The translations under genes and the position numbers were made by a program. A stretch of 64,000 nt of DNA from Chryseobacterium indologenes (lineage in GTDB: Bacteria > Bacteroidota > Bacteroidia > Flavobacteriales > Weeksellaceae). The notes beneath the pieces were generated by a model. That model was not told the DNA's origin, did not search any database, and saw nothing but the letters and a program-made list of their open reading frames with translations. Position 1 is the first letter of the stretch; the number at the start of each line of letters is the position of its first letter. Positions 1 through 7,862 of the stretch are shown here, piece after piece. The stretch spans positions 1 through 64,000 of the forward strand of contig LAZY01000066.1 in assembly GCA_001013295.1 (NCBI GenBank), written 5' to 3'.

Positions 1-1
1 A

Positions 2-82
2 AGCCTTAATATGGAAACTCCAGATAAAGTGCATAAAAAATCCGAAGAAATAAAATATCTCTCCGGATTAAATATTGTTTAA
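2..82 (+). CDS. Possible 3' end of a gene cut by the window edge
   Basis: Frame 2 is open from the first bases to a TAA at 80-82, giving 26 codons with a charged, lysine-rich tail ending GLNIV. This could be the C-terminus of a plus-strand gene that converges on ruvC. It is too short to assign a family, and an alternative minus-strand ATG at 34-32 is also open to the edge. I cannot name a function. Confidence 0.28.
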   Translation, partial: SLNMETPDKVHKKSEEIKYLSGLNIV

Positions 83-121
83 TTTATGTCAACCTATTTT
101 AGGACGACTCAGGTGTATCCA

Positions 122-676
122 TTACTTCAGCCGATCCGGGTTCTGTTTCAGAAAACTTTCCCATCCGGAATACGACTTGGTATCTGCTATCGTTCCGGAA
201 TTAAAATGATGACATACCGCAACGGCAAGACCATCGGAGGCATCCAGATATTTTGTAGGGAATTCTTTTAAATTAAGGAGGTTTTGAAGCATCCCTGCTA
301 CCTGTTCTTTACTGGCATTTCCGTTTCCGGTGATGGCCATTTTGATCTTTTTGGGTGAATATTCGGTGATGGGGATATTTCGGTAAAGGCTGGCTGCCAT
401 GGCAACACCTTGTGCACGCCCCAGTTTCAGCATACTCTGTACATTTTTTCCAAAGAAAGGGGCTTCCAGAGCTACTTCATCAGGATGGAACTCATCGATC
501 AGCGACAAAGTTCTTTCAAAAATATATTTGAGTTTGGTTTCGTGGTTGGGATATTTCTTTAAGATCAGCTCATGGATAGAAACCATCTCCATTTTACCTT
601 TTTTCACGGAGATAATGCCAAATCCCATTACTGTTGTTCCGGGGTCAATCCCTAAAATTATTTTCTCTGAAATCAT
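122..676 (-). CDS. ruvC: Crossover junction endodeoxyribonuclease RuvC
   Basis: RuvC resolves Holliday junctions made during recombinational repair, acting as a dimer with RuvAB in the cytoplasm. The 184-residue product has the family's acidic active site: GIDPGTT near the start (Asp11), ALEAPFFGKN in the middle, and DASDGLAVAVCHH near the C-terminus. The open frame runs further upstream to 829, but those 51 codons are not RuvC-like, and the ATG at 676 begins right before the conserved first strand. A -7 box lies at 682-689, so the longer start would be upstream of the promoter. Length is normal. No ruvA or ruvB neighbour is seen. Confidence 0.96.
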   Translation of the reverse strand: MISEKIILGIDPGTTVMGFGIISVKKGKMEMVSIHELILKKYPNHETKLKYIFERTLSLIDEFHPDEVALEAPFFGKNVQSMLKLGRAQGVAMAASLYRNIPITEYSPKKIKMAITGNGNASKEQVAGMLQNLLNLKEFPTKYLDASDGLAVAVCHHFNSGTIADTKSYSGWESFLKQNPDRLK

Positions 677-681
677 TGCTG

Positions 682-689
682 CAAAGATA
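682..689 (-). promoter_or_regulatory. -7 box (TATCTTTG) of ruvC
   Basis: On the minus strand this reads TATCTTTG, a perfect match to the Bacteroidota TAnnTTTG element. Only five bases separate it from the ruvC ATG, so transcription would start at or within a base or two of the start codon. No clear TTG -33 element was found. The rest of the interval 690-963 shows nothing else I can assign. Confidence 0.5.
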
Positions 690-963
690 TGACTTTCCCG
701 GGTTTTGTCATGAGGGAAAATTAACGACAAAATTTTTCGTGGGACCTTAAACTTTATTAACTTTAACTTTGGGCAAGAGGTTGGAAAAGAGAATAAAGAG
801 TTGTTGAAGAATAGATCAATTGCTGACATTTCTTTAAAAAACTGTTTTTATTGCATTTAAAATGAATCATAAAATTAGAGTAAAGGAGACTTTTTGGGGA
901 CTTCATAACTTTTTTTTCCAGCTGCGGACTTGCTCACTTACAATAACCTTAAATACAATAAAT

Positions 964-1455
964 ATGAAAAATGTACTCAGTTTTTTAACCATTCCCGTCT
1001 TTCTGCTTTGCAGTTTTCAGAAAGAAGACGGAGGGTTCCGGAGAACAGAATCCCGGATAGTATCAGCTCCGGTAAAGAGTGAACGTATTATCTATCTCTT
1101 CTTTAAAGCAGATAAAGACCAAGCGGGTAACGAAAAAGTAATGCTGCAGAGCCGTAAAATTTCCGAAGGAAAACTGAAGCAGACCCCTTCGTTTGACAGA
1201 AGTGAAGTTCAGAAAGGAGACTTTATTATTACCATTGCTGAAGCAGGTGGTAAAGAAGTAGCCAAACAACTGATAAAAGATCCTTTGAATCCTGTAATGG
1301 AAGTCTACGAAAAAGAAGGAATTTCCAGGCATAAGGCTTCACTTCAGACGACAGAATTCAGTACCAGATTTTCTTATTCTGAAAATGTTCAGCTGGTGAA
1401 AGTGGAAAAAGTTACAGATTCAGGAATTCAGTTATTATTCACACAAAAACTATGA
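964..1455 (+). CDS. Exported hypothetical protein upstream of the M64 peptidase
   Basis: I do not recognise this 163-residue protein. The ATG at 964 begins a hydrophobic leader (MKNVLSFLTIPVFLLCSFQK) ending in Leu-Leu-Cys-Ser, a weak lipobox, so it is probably exported and possibly lipidated. The frame opens earlier, at 862, but the extra 34 residues would put polar sequence in front of the signal. The body is charged, with alternating strands and a segment FDRSEVQKGDFIITIAEAGG. Its stop overlaps the next gene's ATG by four bases, so it is translationally coupled to the M64 peptidase and may help that enzyme fold, reach the surface or be inhibited. That role is inferred from position only. 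Confidence 0.75.
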   Translation: MKNVLSFLTIPVFLLCSFQKEDGGFRRTESRIVSAPVKSERIIYLFFKADKDQAGNEKVMLQSRKISEGKLKQTPSFDRSEVQKGDFIITIAEAGGKEVAKQLIKDPLNPVMEVYEKEGISRHKASLQTTEFSTRFSYSENVQLVKVEKVTDSGIQLLFTQKL

Positions 1456-2819
1456 TCATGAAAAAAGCTTTATTATCCCTTTTGATAAGCAGCAGCTGCT
1501 TTGCCCAGGTATTTGAGACGGTTCCGCTTTTACAGACCGGTGACAACAGCAAACGGGTGGTTATTGCCGTTTTGGGAGATGGGTTTACCAGTACTCAGCA
1601 GAACTCTTTTACTTCTTCTGCGCAGGCAACCGTCAATTATCTTTTTACCAAAAGCCCTTATACAGAATATAAAAATTATTTTAATGCCTATGCCGTTAAA
1701 GTGATTTCAGTAGAATCCGGTGTAAAACATCCGGGTACAGCTACAGATGTTACAGAACCTGTAATTCCGGTGACCAATCCTAATAATTATCTGGGTTCCA
1801 CTTTTGATGTTAATGTTCACAGATGTATCTATAGCAATACGACCAATAAAGTAGGGCAGGTGCTGGCTGCTAATGTTCCTGATTATGACATTACCTATGT
1901 ATTGGGAAATTCTCCGGAATATGGAGGCTGTGGCGGAACTTATGCATTTGCTTCGTTAAATACTGCCGCCAATGAAATTGTAGTTCATGAAATGGGGCAC
2001 TCATTTGGTAACCTGGCTGATGAATATTGGTTTGCCGGAACCCTTGAGTCTGCTAATAAAACACAGAATTCAAATCCTTCTACCATAAAGTGGAAAAATT
2101 GGGTAGGATTAAACGGTGTGGGAATATATCCTCATGTTGAAAGTCCAACTTGGTTCAGACCACACCAAAGCTGTGAGATGAGGTATCTTAACCAGCAGTT
2201 CTGTTCCGTTTGTAAAGAGGCGATTATTGAAAAGATTCATTCACTGGTATCACCCGTAGATTCTTATACTCCTGCGAGTACTTCTTCAGTGGATGCCACA
2301 GCCAATGTTACTTTCACCGTTAATGAGATTTTACCCATTCCGAATACATTACTGAATTCCTGGAAGCTGAACGGAACAGCTCTTAGTGAAACAGGTAGCA
2401 CTCTTACCATTACTCCTTCTCAACTGAATAACGGAAGCAATACCTTACTATTTTCGGTAACGGATAATAACCCGCTTTTGAAGGTTGATAACCATAGTAC
2501 GGTTCATTTTACCAACATTACCTGGACGTTGAATAAAGAAACCCTTAAAGTAGCTGAAGTAAAGGCTGAAGAAAGAAGGTACAGCATCTATCCGAATCCT
2601 ACAGATGGAGAATTTTACTTAAAAGGAAAACAGAATTTCTCAAAAAATATAAAAGTGGAAGTATATGATGCTTCAGGAAAACTGATTCCCGGAAAATTTG
2701 AATTGAAAGATCCGGCAACCGTGTGGGTGGACATCAAAACTGTTCCATCAGGAACTTATCTGTTGAATATTACAGAAGGAAAAACCCTCATAGTATCTCA
2801 GAAAATAATAAAACACTAA
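1452..2819 (+). CDS. M64-family metallopeptidase with T9SS type A sorting domain
   Basis: This is a secreted zinc endopeptidase of the IgA-peptidase M64 family (455 aa). A signal peptide spans residues 1-19 (LISSSCFAQ). The zinc motif is HEMGH at 179-183, followed by SFGNLADEYW, the extended HExxHxxGxLxDE signature of M64. A beta-rich linker domain follows at about 270-365. The last 75 residues (SIYPNPTDGEFYLKG onward) are a type A C-terminal domain that directs export by the type IX system, where it is normally cleaved. The start overlaps the preceding exported protein by four bases. Substrate is unknown; the family was named for an IgA-cleaving enzyme, but that should not be assumed here. 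Confidence 0.92.
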   Translation: MIMKKALLSLLISSSCFAQVFETVPLLQTGDNSKRVVIAVLGDGFTSTQQNSFTSSAQATVNYLFTKSPYTEYKNYFNAYAVKVISVESGVKHPGTATDVTEPVIPVTNPNNYLGSTFDVNVHRCIYSNTTNKVGQVLAANVPDYDITYVLGNSPEYGGCGGTYAFASLNTAANEIVVHEMGHSFGNLADEYWFAGTLESANKTQNSNPSTIKWKNWVGLNGVGIYPHVESPTWFRPHQSCEMRYLNQQFCSVCKEAIIEKIHSLVSPVDSYTPASTSSVDATANVTFTVNEILPIPNTLLNSWKLNGTALSETGSTLTITPSQLNNGSNTLLFSVTDNNPLLKVDNHSTVHFTNITWTLNKETLKVAEVKAEERRYSIYPNPTDGEFYLKGKQNFSKNIKVEVYDASGKLIPGKFELKDPATVWVDIKTVPSGTYLLNITEGKTLIVSQKIIKH

Positions 2820-2828
2820 AAATAAATT

Positions 2829-2853
2829 AAAACCGGTTATTAAAGCCGGTTTT
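2829..2853. terminator. Bidirectional hairpin terminator
   Basis: AAAACCGG at 2829-2836 pairs with CCGGTTTT at 2846-2853. The stem sits between the convergent M64 peptidase and 2H phosphoesterase genes, with A and T tracts on both sides, so it can serve both strands. Confidence 0.75.
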
Positions 2854-3381
2854 CTATAATGTTCTTAATTCATTCTCTGCAATAGAAATCCATTGATTAT
2901 CAAAACTTAATAGGGAAATTTTGTCAACTAAGAACTTAGTTTTATGTTCTTTATCTTTGTATACTTCCCAGGCTCTGAGATAGTTTTCCCATGTCAGATC
3001 CCGATAACCTATAGTCATATGAGGGCTGAAAGAATATTTTATAAAATCAAAACGGTCTTTTACCCGATGATAAAGTTCAGTCAGATTCGGGTTAGATTCC
3101 GGATGTACAAAGATGACAGGGTTATTCGGATTCGGAAAACTTCCGAAACCATTCAGCTCAATTTCAAAAGGAGCCATTTCTGTATTGATCTTTTGAAAAG
3201 CCGTATGTATATCACTTTCTAATTCAAGTTCTCTTGAAAAGGGAGGGAAAAGCGTAATATGAGCATCGTTTTTCAAAGCTTTGGAATTGCCATAGTTTGC
3301 TGCAAGATCTGTCTTAAATACCTTTATCTCCTCAATCAACTCAGAATGAGGATAAATCGCAATGAAATACATTTTTTTCAT
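2854..3381 (-). CDS. 2H phosphoesterase (2'-5' RNA ligase family)
   Basis: This 175-residue protein belongs to the 2H superfamily, which handles 2',3'-cyclic phosphate or 2'-5' linked RNA ends. The two HxT/S motifs are visible: H41-I-T43 in HITLFPPF and H121-M-T123 in PHMTIGY, spaced as in ThpR and related enzymes. There is no signal peptide, so it is cytoplasmic. It is divergent from the padR gene, and the padR palindrome at 3414-3434 lies between the two starts. True substrate cannot be read from sequence; many bacterial members remain uncharacterised. Confidence 0.85.
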   Translation of the reverse strand: MKKMYFIAIYPHSELIEEIKVFKTDLAANYGNSKALKNDAHITLFPPFSRELELESDIHTAFQKINTEMAPFEIELNGFGSFPNPNNPVIFVHPESNPNLTELYHRVKDRFDFIKYSFSPHMTIGYRDLTWENYLRAWEVYKDKEHKTKFLVDKISLLSFDNQWISIAENELRTL

Positions 3382-3413
3382 AAAGCAATTTAAATTTTTT
3401 TAAATAAATTTAC

Positions 3414-3434
3414 ATGCATAAGAAAATTATGCAT
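3414..3434. promoter_or_regulatory. Perfect palindrome, probable PadR operator
   Basis: ATGCATAA (3414-3421) and TTATGCAT (3427-3434) form a perfect 8-base inverted repeat with a 5-base spacer. The right arm runs into the padR -7 box TAAGTTTG at 3434-3441. PadR proteins bind such dyads over their own promoters as dimers, so autorepression is the natural reading. It could also affect the divergent 2H gene. Confidence 0.65.
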
Positions 3435-3441
3435 AAGTTTG
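3434..3441 (+). promoter_or_regulatory. -7 box (TAAGTTTG) of the padR operon
   Basis: A perfect TAnnTTTG element ends 19 bases before the padR ATG. It shares one base with the right arm of the palindrome, so a protein bound there would block RNA polymerase. I see no convincing -33 TTG. Confidence 0.55.
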
Positions 3442-3460
3442 TAATGTATAAAATAATTCC

Positions 3461-3784
3461 ATGAAAAAGAACAGTCTCTATAAAGGTACCCTACAGAATA
3501 TTATTTTGAAACTGCTTTCGAAAGAAGTGAAAATGTATGGTTACCAGATTACCCAAAGAACGAAAGAGCTTACACAAGGGGAATTGGAGATGACGGAAGG
3601 AGCACTGTATCCCCTGTTACATAAACTGGAAAGTGAAGGGATGATTACTTCTGAACTTCAGAAGATCAACGGACGGGACCGAAAGTACTACCTGCTGACG
3701 GAAAAAGGGAAAAGACAACAGGCTGAGCAGGAAAATGAAATGAAAAGTTATTTGGTAAACCTTCAAAGCATCTTTAGCATATGA
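3461..3784 (+). CDS. PadR-family transcriptional regulator
   Basis: This 107-residue winged-helix repressor matches the PadR N-terminal domain over its whole length: an initial helix (TLQNIILKLLSKE), the MYGYQITQRT helix, then MTEGALYPLLHKLESEGMI and the wing (NGRDRKYYLLTEKGKRQ). It lacks the long C-terminal dimerisation domain of classic PadR, so it belongs to the short PadR-s2 type. Its TGA overlaps the ATG of the next gene by four bases. It most likely senses state through, or controls expression of, the two membrane proteins that follow, and represses itself through the palindrome at 3414-3434. Confidence 0.93.
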   Translation: MKKNSLYKGTLQNIILKLLSKEVKMYGYQITQRTKELTQGELEMTEGALYPLLHKLESEGMITSELQKINGRDRKYYLLTEKGKRQQAEQENEMKSYLVNLQSIFSI

Positions 3785-4506
3785 TAAACAAGGCACAGGA
3801 AGACAAGATTACGGACTATCTTGTTTCGCAAAACCTTTCACTGGATATTCTGGTAGAGATCAGAGACCATATGATCCAACAGATTGCACATCTGGAATGG
3901 GATGAGAATCTTAGCTTTGAAGAGGCCTTTTCAAAAGCTAAAGAATCCTGGGAAGGAGAATTTAAAATGGTAAATTACTGGCTGTTTTTTCCAACAAAAC
4001 TTCCTTTGATCGCCAGAAGAATCATCAGTGAAAAATACAACCAGATGCTTAAATATTCTCTGTTGATCGGAATATTATCTTTAGGGATCAATATATTGCT
4101 GGTCTATCTTTCAAAGACTGAAGAAATGTATACAATCCTTTTCAGAATATTCAATAGCCTTTTTCTAGTGGCACTTGCAGGAATGTGGATCTTGAATTTT
4201 AAAATCAGGAAATATATGAGCGCAGATTTTAAATACAGAGGAAAGTGCTTCTATACCCTGTATCAGAAAAATATTGGTTTGGTAGTAGGATGTACGATAG
4301 GAATGATGCAGGTCATCTCGAAGAGTGAGAATCATGTCTATGAATTTTTCAAAAATCAGGATCATAGTGATCTTTGGATGGTTTTTGTCACATTATTTTT
4401 TCCTTTGATATTAGAAATATTTACCGTTTTTGCGATTTTCAATTTTTATGAACATAAAAGAAATCTGTCAAAAATGCAGTCATTTCTTACCTCTACAGCT
4501 TACTAA
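3781..4506 (+). CDS. PadR-associated membrane protein (helical cytoplasmic domain plus TM helices)
   Basis: This 241-residue protein has a cytoplasmic helical N-terminal domain (about residues 1-75) followed by four likely membrane segments near 92-112, 120-141, 165-180 and 200-225. The N-terminal part (ITDYLVSQNLSLDILVEIRDH and then SFEEAFSKAKESW) is shared with the next gene, so the two are paralogs. This arrangement resembles the DUF1700/HAAS-type helical membrane partners that travel with PadR regulators in other phyla; I recall that family from knowledge and did not test it. Function is inferred: a membrane sensor or transporter-like partner of the PadR protein. Confidence 0.8.
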   Translation: MINKAQEDKITDYLVSQNLSLDILVEIRDHMIQQIAHLEWDENLSFEEAFSKAKESWEGEFKMVNYWLFFPTKLPLIARRIISEKYNQMLKYSLLIGILSLGINILLVYLSKTEEMYTILFRIFNSLFLVALAGMWILNFKIRKYMSADFKYRGKCFYTLYQKNIGLVVGCTIGMMQVISKSENHVYEFFKNQDHSDLWMVFVTLFFPLILEIFTVFAIFNFYEHKRNLSKMQSFLTSTAY

Positions 4507-4546
4507 TAAAACCATTATATATTTTTAAACTAATAATTGGCTATAC

Positions 4547-5164
4547 ATGATCACTATTGAACAAGAAAAAGAGATAGGGCAATACCTGTCAACCAAAAAA
4601 TTAAATTCAGATCTGTTCTTTGAAATCAAAGATCATTTTCTACAGCAAATATCGGCTCTGATGGATGAAAAACAATCCAATTTTCAGGAAGCTTTTTTGC
4701 AAACAAAAATAAGCTGGAGCCGTGAATTGGAAATGGTAAGAGCAGATGCACTAACATTCAGAAAAGTGACCAGAATCGAAAAGCAAACGATTCAGAGAAG
4801 GTTCAGGAATATCACCCTTTATTCAATTGCTTTTTCATTACTTTTTACCGGAATTGTCTTTATAGACCCGGACTTGTTTGTGTATTTCCAGCTTTCATTG
4901 TTTGGAATTACGCTTGTTCTTCTGGGGTACAACTTTATTTTCAGAAAAATGAGACTGTATAGCTATCTTCAGCTAAGCTTTCATCCTTTGATCCTGAAAA
5001 ATGCGGTTGTGGCTATGGTTCTATTTACCGGGCTTTATTTTCTTTATGACAGCGTTGCTGTTGTAGAAGGGACTCAATGGACAAAGTTTTTCTCTTTGTA
5101 CGCTATGGTAGCACAAATCCAGCTTCTTTATTTCAATGCCAGAAAAACTAATGTTCTGATATGA
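4547..5164 (+). CDS. PadR-associated membrane protein, second paralog
   Basis: This 205-residue protein repeats the plan of its neighbour: a helical N-terminal domain (IGQYLSTKKLNSDLFFEIKDH, then NFQEAFLQTKISW) and about four membrane segments, beginning near residue 88. Forty bases separate it from the previous gene, so it is probably the third gene of the padR operon. Its last 17 bases overlap the 3' end of the convergent hydrolase gene, leaving no room for a separate terminator. Function unknown. Confidence 0.78.
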   Translation: MITIEQEKEIGQYLSTKKLNSDLFFEIKDHFLQQISALMDEKQSNFQEAFLQTKISWSRELEMVRADALTFRKVTRIEKQTIQRRFRNITLYSIAFSLLFTGIVFIDPDLFVYFQLSLFGITLVLLGYNFIFRKMRLYSYLQLSFHPLILKNAVVAMVLFTGLYFLYDSVAVVEGTQWTKFFSLYAMVAQIQLLYFNARKTNVLI

Positions 5165-6254
5165 GTTGCATCAGGGTATTTTCAAGGTGATCTGTAATCT
5201 TTTTTACCTCAATATGCGGTTTGAAGGTCATTCCTTTGCCTTTTTCTTCGTCCGCAATATTAGAAAGAATAATAACCGAGGTCTTTGTATCAGGATAATA
5301 GATATTTAAAGAAGGAGATCCCTTCACATATCCACTGTGAAAATAAGAATTGGGCTTGCCAATATTGAGCATAATTCCATAGGCATAGCCCATTTTTCCA
5401 AAAATAGCATGACGTCTTTCCGCGCTTTTGGCCATAAACTGCTTCAGGGTTTCGGGTTTTAAGATCTTCCCGCCATAGAGTGAATTGTTCCATGTATGAA
5501 GATCCTGTATCGTGGAAAGAATACCACCGGCCGGAGTTCCTATTTCTTTGCCGCCTAATCTTTTTGGCATATTCGGGACTTCCTGGAAATTTCCGGCATT
5601 CCCAAGATAGGCACTGGCAAAGTTAGTTCCTTTAAAAATATCTCCCGTAGAAGAATGAGTCATGCCTGCCTTTTTAAAAAGCTCCAGAGCATTTTCGTCA
5701 TAGGATTTTCCTGTCACTTTCTCCACAATCTTTCCAAGTGCATTAAATCCGTCATTGGAATAGAAAAAATCTGAACCGCTCTTAAACATCAGCTTTCCAC
5801 CCATCAGGTTTAATCCGGAAGTATGGTTGAGAAGTTGATGAATCGTGATATTTTCATATTCTTTGTTCTGAAATTCCTTTAAATATTGGGAGGCTTTATC
5901 CGTCACGTTGAGTTTTCCCTGTTCCATCTGGAGTAATATCAGTACAGAAGTAAACTGCTTGCTCACCGATCCGATGGCAAAAACAGTATTGCTGTCAATT
6001 TTTATTTTTCTTTTAAAATCAGAGTACCCGTTTTCTCTTCGGTAAAGGGGTAAAGAATCTTTAAAAATAGCAATACTACCATTGAAGTGGTATTTCTTAA
6101 AAACAGAATCAATCTGCTGTTCCAGTAAAGTCTTTTGGAAAGCGGTGATGGTAGAATCCACGATGGCTTTTTTATCAATAGGAGGCTGAGGAGTTTCAGT
6201 TTTACAGGAAAACAAAAAGAAGATGAGGGAAAGGACTACTAAATTTCTGATCAC
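5148..6254 (-). CDS. Serine beta-lactamase-like / penicillin-binding-protein-like hydrolase, lipoprotein
   Basis: This 368-residue protein is a class C beta-lactamase-fold hydrolase. The catalytic tetrad motif is S96-V-S-K99 in FAIGSVSKQFTS, the second motif is Y165-S-N167, and HSGY near residue 300 occupies the place of the KTG motif. A signal with lipobox LFSC puts Cys17 as the lipidated residue, so it is probably anchored in the periplasm or on the surface. The start is GTG; no in-frame ATG fits the signal peptide. The family contains D-aminopeptidases, esterases and PBP-like enzymes, so the substrate is open. Its 3' end overlaps the preceding convergent gene. Confidence 0.9.
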   Translation of the reverse strand: MIRNLVVLSLIFFLFSCKTETPQPPIDKKAIVDSTITAFQKTLLEQQIDSVFKKYHFNGSIAIFKDSLPLYRRENGYSDFKRKIKIDSNTVFAIGSVSKQFTSVLILLQMEQGKLNVTDKASQYLKEFQNKEYENITIHQLLNHTSGLNLMGGKLMFKSGSDFFYSNDGFNALGKIVEKVTGKSYDENALELFKKAGMTHSSTGDIFKGTNFASAYLGNAGNFQEVPNMPKRLGGKEIGTPAGGILSTIQDLHTWNNSLYGGKILKPETLKQFMAKSAERRHAIFGKMGYAYGIMLNIGKPNSYFHSGYVKGSPSLNIYYPDTKTSVIILSNIADEEKGKGMTFKPHIEVKKITDHLENTLMQLISEH

Positions 6255-6386
6255 GGGTGTTTATTTTTTAAGATGGATACTTATAACTTAAAGATACGAA
6301 AATCTCCAAGAAGGCATAAGGGATGCAAATTGCGTGCTAGAATGGTCTTTACATCGGCTTAATATCATTTTATGATTCTCTTTTAA

Positions 6387-6394
6387 TACTTTTG
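6387..6394 (+). promoter_or_regulatory. -7 box (TACTTTTG) of the PLP decarboxylase gene
   Basis: TACTTTTG fits TAnnTTTG and lies 21 bases before the ATG at 6416. It overlaps the alternative TTG start at 6392, which argues for the ATG. No TTG was found at the -33 distance. Confidence 0.5.
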
Positions 6395-6415
6395 AATATT
6401 ATTTGTCACAAAACT

Positions 6416-7825
6416 ATGGAAGAACACTTGAAAAGAGATTCAGTAAACATCGGTCATCTGCTGAACATCATCAAAGAACAAGGAACACAATATCTGAACT
6501 CTATTGAAGAAAGACCTACATCGGTCATGAATATCAGTGTATCAGAAAAACAGGAATTACCGGAATTCGGATATGGAACGGAAGAGGCTCTCCGGATTTT
6601 TAATGAAAAATTTGAACCGATAATGGTTGGATCCGGAGGACCGAGATATTGGGGATTTGTAACAGGAGGTGCCACTCCAGCGTCTGTTGCAGGAGATTGG
6701 CTGGCCACAGTTTATGATCAGAATACCCAGACGATGAAAGGTCAGGGCGATATTTCCGGAGTCATAGAGGTAGAAGCTATAAGACTTTTACAGGAGCTTC
6801 TTCGGCTTCCTGAAAGCTTTCTGGGAGGCTTTGTATCAGGGGCCACCATGTCGAATTTTAACTGTCTGGCTGTGGCCCGGCAATGGTTAGGAAAAAAACA
6901 GGGACAGGATATTGCCAAAGAAGGGGTTTCCGGAACGTTCAAAGTGCTGACGGCGACTCCTCATTCATCTTCCATAAAATCTCTGTCATTATTAGGGCTG
7001 GGAAGTGCCAATATTGTTAAAATTAAAACCGAAGAAGGAAACCGGGAAGCTATTAATATCAAAGATCTGGAAGAAAATATTCTGGAGCTTAATGGAGCCC
7101 CATTTGTTCTTATTTCCAGCGGAGGAACAGTAAATACAGTGGATTTTGATGATTTTAAGGCAATCAGCAGGCTAAAAGAAAAATACAGTTTCTGGTGGCA
7201 TATTGATGCTGCTTTTGGAGGCTTTGCAGCTTGTTCAGTGACGCATCATCATCTTATTGACGGCTGGGAATATGCAGACAGTATCACCGTAGATTGTCAC
7301 AAATGGCTGAATGTACCTTATGAAAGTGCTGTATTTCTGATTAAAGAGGAATATAAAATCCTGCAGATTGAAACTTTCCAGAATTCAAATGCTCCTTATC
7401 TCGGAGATCCTTTGGACAATTTTAATTATTTAAATTTCCTTCCTGAAAATTCAAGAAGGCTGAAAGCATTGCCGGCATGGTTTTCCCTGATGGCTTACGG
7501 TAAAAATGGTTATCAGAAGATTGTTGATGATAATATCTCATGGGCAAGGCAGTTCGGAAATCTGATTGAAAACAGTAATGATTTTAAATTACTGGCTCCT
7601 GTGAGGCTGAATACGGTTTGCTTTACATTAAATGATGAAACAAAACAAGATAAGGTGGATTTATTTCTTGAAAAGGTCAATGATACAGGAAAAGTCTTCA
7701 TGACGCCTACTTTTTATAACCAGCAAAAAGGGATAAGAGCTGCTTTTGTCAACTGGATGACCTGTGAAAAGGATATTCATCTGGTATTTGAAATTATGAA
7801 CGAAATTTTTGCGTCATTAAAATAA
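6416..7825 (+). CDS. Pyridoxal-phosphate-dependent group II decarboxylase-like protein
   Basis: This 469-residue fold-type I PLP enzyme resembles group II amino acid decarboxylases and related aspartate-aminotransferase-fold proteins. It has the phosphate-binding region GGFVSGATMSNFNCLAVAR, the aspartate that holds the pyridine ring in WWHIDAAFGG, and the Schiff-base lysine in VDCHKWLNVPYES. The ATG at 6416 is preferred over an in-frame TTG at 6392 because the -7 box overlaps the latter. Group II enzymes act on glutamate, diaminobutyrate, tyrosine or tryptophan; the sequence alone does not settle which. It stands alone between two convergent terminators. Confidence 0.88.
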   Translation: MEEHLKRDSVNIGHLLNIIKEQGTQYLNSIEERPTSVMNISVSEKQELPEFGYGTEEALRIFNEKFEPIMVGSGGPRYWGFVTGGATPASVAGDWLATVYDQNTQTMKGQGDISGVIEVEAIRLLQELLRLPESFLGGFVSGATMSNFNCLAVARQWLGKKQGQDIAKEGVSGTFKVLTATPHSSSIKSLSLLGLGSANIVKIKTEEGNREAINIKDLEENILELNGAPFVLISSGGTVNTVDFDDFKAISRLKEKYSFWWHIDAAFGGFAACSVTHHHLIDGWEYADSITVDCHKWLNVPYESAVFLIKEEYKILQIETFQNSNAPYLGDPLDNFNYLNFLPENSRRLKALPAWFSLMAYGKNGYQKIVDDNISWARQFGNLIENSNDFKLLAPVRLNTVCFTLNDETKQDKVDLFLEKVNDTGKVFMTPTFYNQQKGIRAAFVNWMTCEKDIHLVFEIMNEIFASLK

Positions 7826-7834
7826 TGCATTGAA

Positions 7835-7862
7835 AAGCCTGTGGATCAATATTCACAGGCTT
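7835..7862. terminator. Bidirectional hairpin terminator
   Basis: AAGCCTGTG and CACAGGCTT (7854-7862) pair around a 10-base loop, between the convergent decarboxylase and Dph6-like genes. The right arm overlaps the Dph6-like stop codon. Confidence 0.75.

Noticed and set aside
32-34. Minus-strand ATG at 34-32 as the start of a gene running off the left edge
   Set aside because: Only eleven codons can be seen and there is no -7 box before it, so I list only the plus-strand tail, and that with low confidence.
677-829. Extension of ruvC by 51 codons
   Set aside because: The added residues are not RuvC-like and lie upstream of a -7 box at 682-689.
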